DNA of 29,554 bases from an archaeon (GTDB taxonomy: Archaea; Thermoproteota; Nitrososphaeria; Nitrososphaerales; CADDZS01): contig JAKAPU010000014.1 of assembly GCA_021806865.1 (NCBI GenBank), positions 1 through 29,554 on the forward strand, read 5' to 3'. This document shows positions 25,625 through 29,554 of the stretch, one piece after another (the stretch's first letter is position 1; every line of letters begins with the position of its first letter). The translations under genes were made by a program, and so were the position numbers. Below the pieces are notes generated by a model. It was given only the letters and a program-made list of their open reading frames with translations, did no database searches and was not told the origin of the DNA.

Positions 25625-26989
25625 GTGCCATCGAAAAGTTTCGTGAACAAAGACTATGCAGTGTATCTAGATCCTGAAGAATTGCCGAGACAATGGTATA
25701 ACATTGTACCGGACCTTCCTGAAAAACTTGCCCCGATGCTGAATCCGCATACTCATGAGCCGATGGGGCAGAAAGAATTCGAGAAACTTTTTCCAAAGGA
25801 AGTTGTGAAGCAACAGTTTTCTGAAGAAAGATGGTTTGACATTCCAGAGGCCGTGTGGGACGCATACAGAAGGCTTCCAAGACCTTCGCCCCTCGTTAGG
25901 GCAAAGCGTCTGGAAGAGTTCCTGCGCACGCCAGCACAAATCTACTACAAGGCAGAGCAGTTTTCTCCAGTTGGGAGTATGAAGCCTAACAGTGCACTGG
26001 CACAGACCTACTACGCAAAGAAGCAGGGATTGAAACTCGCCATATCAGAGACTGGTGCGGGGCAATGGGGGTCGGCACTTGCAATGTCTTGCTCCTGGTT
26101 CAAACTTCCTGCAAGAGTCTACATGGTCCGTGTAAGCTCACAGCAGAAACCGGGCCGAAAGATAATGATGGAAACATACGGGACTGAGGTCATCGAGTCG
26201 CCAAGTGGCAACACAAAGACAGGCAAGAAGTTACTTGAAGAAGATCCGAACCATCCGGGCTCACTGGGAATAGCTATCAGCGAAGCAATCGAAGACACTT
26301 TTGCCACAGAAGGGTCGAGATACTTGCTTGCCTCCTCTTTCAACTATGCGCTGGCTCACCAGACTATAATTGGGCTGGAGGTCGAGAAACAGTTTGAGCT
26401 ACTAGACAAAGTGCCCGATGTCATGTGTGGATGCATCGGAGGCGGCTCGAACTATTCAGGGTTCATCTATCCGTTTGTGCGAAAGAAGCTGAAGAAGAAG
26501 ATACACACTGAGTTCATGGCGTGCGAGCCGTCAGCGGTGCCATCCACCACACGAGGAGAATTCACATACGATTACGCAGACACTGCGGAGCAGACCCCGC
26601 TTGTCAAGATGTATACCGTTGGACACAAGTTTGCAAATCCTCCAATTCATGCTGGCGGACTGAGATATCATGGAAAAGCACCGAGTCTTTCCCTTCTGAT
26701 TCACAAGAAAGTGGTGAACTCAACATCATTTGCTCAGACGAAGGTGTTTGAGGCTGCAAGGATCTTCGCTCAGACGGAAGGCATCATAACCGCTCCGGAA
26801 TCTGCTCACGGTCTGAGATACGCTATCGATGAAGCAATCAGGTGCAGGAAGAGGAACGAGAAGAAGATCATCGTCTTCAACAATTGCGGACATGGCCTTC
26901 TGGACCTATCAGCCTACAATGAGTACAACCACGGCAAACTTGTAGACTGGAAGCCTGATGAAGTCAGTGTTCCTCAATATGTGAAATGA
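25625..26989 (+). CDS. trpB2: Tryptophan synthase beta-like protein, TrpB2 type
   Basis: A 454-residue PLP enzyme of the TrpB2 branch, with the longer N-terminal part (YLDPEELPRQWYNIVPDLP) that separates TrpB2 from TrpB1. The active-site lysine is Lys120 in VGSMKPNSALAQ, and ETGAGQWGSA (Glu142) and CIGGGSNYSGF, the PLP-phosphate loop, are intact. The residue before the lysine is Met, where canonical enzymes have His (GSHK). It would make tryptophan from indole and serine or phosphoserine. No trpA or other tryptophan genes adjoin it, as is usual for this branch. The GTG start is supported by a TATA-like box and followed by MPSKSFVN. A hairpin follows the stop. Confidence 0.93.
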   Translation: MPSKSFVNKDYAVYLDPEELPRQWYNIVPDLPEKLAPMLNPHTHEPMGQKEFEKLFPKEVVKQQFSEERWFDIPEAVWDAYRRLPRPSPLVRAKRLEEFLRTPAQIYYKAEQFSPVGSMKPNSALAQTYYAKKQGLKLAISETGAGQWGSALAMSCSWFKLPARVYMVRVSSQQKPGRKIMMETYGTEVIESPSGNTKTGKKLLEEDPNHPGSLGIAISEAIEDTFATEGSRYLLASSFNYALAHQTIIGLEVEKQFELLDKVPDVMCGCIGGGSNYSGFIYPFVRKKLKKKIHTEFMACEPSAVPSTTRGEFTYDYADTAEQTPLVKMYTVGHKFANPPIHAGGLRYHGKAPSLSLLIHKKVVNSTSFAQTKVFEAARIFAQTEGIITAPESAHGLRYAIDEAIRCRKRNEKKIIVFNNCGHGLLDLSAYNEYNHGKLVDWKPDEVSVPQYVK

Positions 26990-27009
26990 TCCGGAGGGTG
27001 CTCTCCGGA
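26990..27009 (+). terminator. Hairpin directly after the TrpB2 stop codon
   Basis: TCCGGAG (26990-26996) pairs with CTCCGGA (27003-27009), seven pairs with a six-base loop, beginning one base after the stop. No T-run follows immediately, but six T occur at 27091-27096. It may stabilise the 3' end or help terminate. The following stretch to 27223 holds no gene that I can support. Confidence 0.45.
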
Positions 27010-27223
27010 CATCAATCATCGTGGGTTACTTGATTTCCTGCACGACCACTACTCAAGGGAATTTTCGGGCGGGTGCGAGACTCTGTCCTCTTTTTTGACT
27101 TAACCCAGAAGGAGTCTTATTGTAAATCAAGCAGACCGACGCTCATTTGTGAGGCAAAACTAGCTCCATGAGAAAAGTAATAATTTTCAGCGTATCATTC
27201 TATGGAATTTGCTTTCACAATTA

Positions 27224-27232
27224 CTAAATATT
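27224..27232 (+). promoter_or_regulatory. TATA-like box of the KGG-repeat gene
   Basis: CTAAATATT centred 25 bases before the ATG at 27253, which chooses that ATG among several in-frame ones (27202, 27238, 27253, 27259, 27268). Confidence 0.55.
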
Positions 27233-27252
27233 CCTTTATGCCGTATACTACA

Positions 27253-27498
27253 ATGAGGATGGCTCCGATGTCCAACATTGAGATCCGCAAGAGACGCGGG
27301 CTAGCATCGGCTACGAATGAGACCAGAGAACGAGTAGCCAAAGCAGGTGGAGAAGCCCCTCACGAAAGGCGCGGGTTACAGGCAGCCTCTGATGAGACCA
27401 GAAGAAGCGTTGCAAGAAAAGGAGGGCTCGCGAGGGGCGAACAAAGACGTAAGGCAAAGCAGCTTAGAGAATCGATGGCAGTTATACAAGAGCACTGA
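27253..27498 (+). CDS. KGG-repeat stress-type small protein
   Basis: An 81-residue, strongly basic and hydrophilic protein with two tandem units: RRGLASATNETRERVAKAGG and RRGLQAASDETRRSVARKGG. This is the KGG/GsiB-like repeat found in stress-induced bacterial proteins such as YciG and fungal Con-10, where the second glycine pair follows a helix. Such proteins are disordered and linked to desiccation or stress survival; the role in archaea is unproven. The frame opens at 27202 but the promoter spacing supports 27253. An overlapping frame at 27347-27538 is a shadow. Confidence 0.65.
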   Translation: MRMAPMSNIEIRKRRGLASATNETRERVAKAGGEAPHERRGLQAASDETRRSVARKGGLARGEQRRKAKQLRESMAVIQEH

Positions 27499-27539
27499 AC
27501 ACAGAGATTCGATAGCTAGATGCTTGCGTCAGTGGTGAA

Positions 27540-27559
27540 TAGGCCGTCATGTGCGGCTA
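27540..27559. terminator. Small hairpin between convergent genes
   Basis: TA-GCCG (27540-27546, one bulged G) pairs with CGGCTA (27554-27559), loop seven bases. It lies between two convergent stops, at the end of the minus-strand membrane protein, and could end transcription from both sides. There is no T-run on either side, so this is weak. Confidence 0.25.
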
Positions 27560-27982
27560 CTTCGGAATGCCATTTCTGAATCGGTTTCTGGAAAACGACT
27601 TCTTGTCCTTTCGATCAACATCAATGCATTTCTTATGAACTGAAGCGTTCTTCTTTCTACCTCCTAAGACTCTTTGAATCACAGTGATTTCTTCGCCTTG
27701 CTCAATGGGCCTTCCGCAAAGGAAGCACTTGAATTCTGAATTCTGCTGCCTCATTAGGTCGATGTAAAGTACTGCAAAGAAAGCTGGAATCGTGATTACA
27801 TGAAGTATGGCTATCAATACAATATTAGAGTAGAAAGCTGCCTCGATTGTTACCACTATGTCCAAAGCAAAAAGCACTGAAATGGTCTCCCTCGTCGAGT
27901 AACCTCGAGCATACCAGAGGATCGGCCAAAGGCTTCCGATTCCGATTGAGCTAAGTATGTAGACAGTTAGCTCAGAGACCAT
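27557..27982 (-). CDS. Membrane protein with C-terminal zinc ribbon
   Basis: A 141-residue protein starting at the ATG at 27982. Three hydrophobic helices (TVYILSSIGIGSLWPILWY, SVLFALDIVVTIEAAF and IVLIAILHVITIPAFFAVLY) are followed by a soluble tail with CFLCGRP, then VHKKC. Four ligands, C-x2-C...H-x2-C, fit a treble-clef or LIM-like zinc site. The frame extends to a GTG at 28060, but that would overlap the divergent gene at 28051, whose own TATA box supports its start. Family not recognised. Zinc fingers at a membrane suggest a regulator or assembly factor but this is only a guess. Confidence 0.65.
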   Translation of the reverse strand: MVSELTVYILSSIGIGSLWPILWYARGYSTRETISVLFALDIVVTIEAAFYSNIVLIAILHVITIPAFFAVLYIDLMRQQNSEFKCFLCGRPIEQGEEITVIQRVLGGRKKNASVHKKCIDVDRKDKKSFSRNRFRNGIPK

Positions 27983-28003
27983 ATAGGAATAGAGGATTCC
28001 TAT
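27983..28003 (-). repeat. 8-bp inverted repeat just before the membrane zinc-ribbon start
   Basis: ATAGGAAT (27983-27990) and ATTCCTAT (27996-28003) with a five-base spacer, adjoining the ATG at 27982. It could be an operator. Repeats of eight bases with short spacers occur by chance several times in 30 kb. Confidence 0.3.
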
Positions 28004-28023
28004 GGAGTCATAATAACGTTGTG

Positions 28024-28030
28024 TAAATAT
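28024..28030 (+). promoter_or_regulatory. TATA-like box between divergent genes
   Basis: TAAATAT centred 24 bases before the GTG at 28051, consistent with a leaderless GTG-started mRNA. The opposite strand reads ATATTTA and could contribute to the divergent gene. Confidence 0.5.
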
Positions 28031-28050
28031 CGGACGCCCTAATTCTGCCT

Positions 28051-28665
28051 GTGGAATCACTTAAAACACAAGCATGTCAGCTTGCGAAGCAGGACCTCTC
28101 GCGTATACAATTACAAATGATCTTTGTTGGAGGGATGTTAGCGACGATTGAATACTGGATTAGAAACCAGGACCGTGATTCCTGGCTAGTCTCGGAGAAT
28201 GGAGATCAGATTGCGAAGCTGCTTAAATCGAATGATAATGACTTCGTTCTTAGAAGCAAGACTGGTCTGAATCTGGTTGTGAGCCGCATGGTAGACAGGG
28301 AAATTAGACCTTTTTCTCTAACCTTTAGAAGCGCAAACGAGAACAAAGAGGTACTGAAAATCAAGTATCATGTTTTCTTTCATCGTAATAGTATGTACCT
28401 GCTAGCAGGCCTCCCAGAAGGCAGAACACCAGCATCTCATGTACGAGGAGAACGATTCATTTGCAGAATGGATCACTTGGATTATGGCAGTCATTCTGAA
28501 ATCGACGCAGAGACATGGAACAAGCTACGGAAGCATCGTGGTGTCGAAGTGGGGGAGTTCATCGGACTTGGGCAGAGGGGCCACAAAGTAACGCTTCAGG
28601 ATGAGTTAAGCGACATTGCTCTGCCAGTCTCTGTTGCCTGCTACTTGGTCTATTCGAGCATATGA
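28051..28665 (+). CDS. Unknown 204-residue protein
   Basis: Starts at a GTG supported by a TATA box 24 bases upstream; ATGs at 28117 and 28135 are alternatives. The first 40 residues are helical, the rest alternates short strands: WLVSENGDQIAKLLKSNDNDFVLRSKTGLNLVV, PFSLTFRSANENKEVLKIKYHVFFHR, MYLLAGLPEG, and the chain ends with a hydrophobic stretch SDIALPVSVACYLVYSSI. A beta-barrel closed by a C-terminal buried helix is the layout of the Tubby/LURP/scramblase superfamily, but I see no diagnostic motif and hold this only as a thought. No signal peptide. The next gene starts 25 bases after its stop. Confidence 0.65.
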   Translation: MESLKTQACQLAKQDLSRIQLQMIFVGGMLATIEYWIRNQDRDSWLVSENGDQIAKLLKSNDNDFVLRSKTGLNLVVSRMVDREIRPFSLTFRSANENKEVLKIKYHVFFHRNSMYLLAGLPEGRTPASHVRGERFICRMDHLDYGSHSEIDAETWNKLRKHRGVEVGEFIGLGQRGHKVTLQDELSDIALPVSVACYLVYSSI

Positions 28666-28667
28666 AA
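28660..28667 (+). promoter_or_regulatory. TATA-like box of the GltD-like gene
   Basis: ATATGAAA overlaps the stop codon of the preceding gene and is centred about 28 bases before the TTG at 28691, supporting a separate leaderless transcript. Confidence 0.45.
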
Positions 28668-28690
28668 TGCTGATTTGGTGAAGATGTCGA

Positions 28691-29554
28691 TTGAGCACCC
28701 AAGTAAAGCCAAACAGAATTGGTCCCTTCCCATTTCCCAAATCCGATCCAGAAGTGAGAAAGAAGGACTTTTCCGAAGTGCAACAACTCTATACTGGAGA
28801 ACAGGTTGTCCAAGAAGCCAGTAGGTGTCTCTTGTGCGGCACCCCAGTGTGCATCGACGCATGTCCCGTTCAAATGGATGTGAGGGGAATGTGCGAAGCT
28901 GTCTCGAGAAAGGATTTCGCAACAGCATACCACAGGATACGCGAAACAAACCCACTAGTCGGTGTCACTGCTAGATGCTGTCCGCAACTTCAAGGTCTCT
29001 GCGAAGATGCTTGCGTTATGAGATGGGACGGGCAGCCAATTTCCATTGGTATGATTCAGAGATTCGTCTCTGATTGGGAACAGGATGAAAAAAGACAGCC
29101 CGATCGGGCACGGGCTGCCGATACAGGAAAGCACGTTGCAATAGTTGGCGCAGGTCCATCCGGAGTGGCAGCGGCCGAGCTCCTCAGCAGATATGGACAT
29201 TCCGTAGTCGTCTATGAGGAATCAGAGAGCCCAGGAGGTACCGCATGGTATGGAATACCTGACTATCACTTGCCCAAGGATGTACTGCTCTACGAGATTC
29301 GAAGAGTTACCAGCAACGGAGTCACTCTCAAGACCGGGATTAAGGTCGGACAAGATGTGATGATTACGCATCTCTTATCCGATGGTGCCGATGCTGTTCT
29401 AATCGCAACCGGAAGCAAGGACGTGACAAAGCTTGAGACGCCAGGAATAGACTTGCAGGGCGTCATCGACGGATATGAATTTCTCGAAGATGTGTTCACG
29501 AACGAGGTCTCCAACTACGCAAAGTCTCCAAAGTACGACTTGGGTAGCGATCGG
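28691..29554 (+). CDS. GltD-like NAD(P)H-dependent iron-sulfur flavoprotein, N-terminal part
   Basis: The frame starts at a TTG (an in-frame stop lies just upstream at 28679) and stays open to the window edge, giving 288 residues. Cys46, 49, 54 and 58 (RCLLCGTPVCIDACPV) and Cys97, 104 and 108 (CPQLQGLCEDACV) are the two 4Fe-4S sites of the GltD / dihydropyrimidine-dehydrogenase N-terminal helical domain. An FAD-binding GAGPSG is at 153-158 and GIPDYHLPKDV follows. It belongs with glutamate synthase small subunits, sulfide dehydrogenase and NfnB-type enzymes; the substrate cannot be told from this half. The full protein needs the adjoining sequence. Confidence 0.88.
   Translation, partial: MSTQVKPNRIGPFPFPKSDPEVRKKDFSEVQQLYTGEQVVQEASRCLLCGTPVCIDACPVQMDVRGMCEAVSRKDFATAYHRIRETNPLVGVTARCCPQLQGLCEDACVMRWDGQPISIGMIQRFVSDWEQDEKRQPDRARAADTGKHVAIVGAGPSGVAAAELLSRYGHSVVVYEESESPGGTAWYGIPDYHLPKDVLLYEIRRVTSNGVTLKTGIKVGQDVMITHLLSDGADAVLIATGSKDVTKLETPGIDLQGVIDGYEFLEDVFTNEVSNYAKSPKYDLGSDR

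Noticed and set aside
26990..27223. Possible small RNA gene downstream of the TrpB2-type gene
   Set aside because: Apart from the hairpin after the stop and a T-run at 27091-27096, I found no tRNA arms or C/D boxes and no extended stems.
27347..27538. 63-residue plus-strand frame
   Set aside because: Frame-shifted shadow of the KGG-repeat gene, lacking the repeat signature.

Overview
The window is archaeal. It encodes a translation initiation factor aIF1A, a single-subunit archaeal oligosaccharyltransferase (STT3/AglB) and a small C2H2 zinc-finger protein. Many genes also have a TATA-like box about 24-28 bases before the start codon, the spacing expected of leaderless archaeal mRNAs, and TTG or GTG starts are frequent. 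Gene content (TrpB2-type enzyme, small zinc-finger proteins, peptide ABC importer, solitary molybdopterin hydroxylase subunit, no ammonia-oxidation genes) best fits a heterotrophic member of the Thaumarchaeota/Nitrososphaeria or a close relative. This lineage call is an inference; I cannot place it by phylogeny here.

Layout. Bases 1-4287: the start of an unidentified gene runs off the left edge on the minus strand. Divergent from it are gcvT and gcvH (two proteins of the glycine cleavage system), followed by aglB (N-glycosylation). Bases 4436-11091, minus strand: a complete family-5 oligopeptide/dipeptide ABC importer in the order binding protein, two permeases, two ATPases, with a membrane PH-domain protein as last gene. 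A terminator-like hairpin and a second promoter separate the binding protein from the permeases. Bases 11325-14345: a tiny C2H2 zinc-finger gene converges on a two-gene minus-strand unit, a molybdenum hydroxylase large subunit (xanthine dehydrogenase/aldehyde oxidase family) and an FMN-binding split-barrel protein. Bases 14575-18444, minus strand: a GHKL (Hsp90/MutL-type) ATPase and a YyaL/SPATA20-type thioredoxin-fold protein. The 237 bases between them hold an unusually dense set of nested inverted repeats, the best candidate for a new structured RNA or leader element.

Bases 18568-19209: a receiver-like protein converges with a small CPFC protein. Bases 19391-22510: a two-gene unit encodes a six-helix membrane protein with an intramembrane Cys-Cys pair and a large polytopic membrane iron-sulfur protein, probably an uncharacterised electron-transfer module. 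Bases 22605-24835: an M61-family peptidase with a PDZ domain, then aIF1A. Bases 24836-26989: a MEDS-domain sensor with a 10-bp inverted repeat over its ribosome-binding region, then the TrpB2-type PLP enzyme. Bases 27253-29554: a KGG-repeat stress-type protein, a membrane zinc-ribbon protein, an unknown 204-residue protein, and the first 288 residues of a GltD-like iron-sulfur flavoprotein that continues past the right edge.

Functionally, the window combines amino-acid and peptide metabolism (glycine cleavage, peptide import, M61 peptidase, TrpB2, GltD-like protein) with redox proteins and several small regulatory-looking proteins. No transposon, integrase, CRISPR array, rRNA or canonical tRNA is visible; it reads as chromosomal core and lineage-specific DNA rather than a mobile island.
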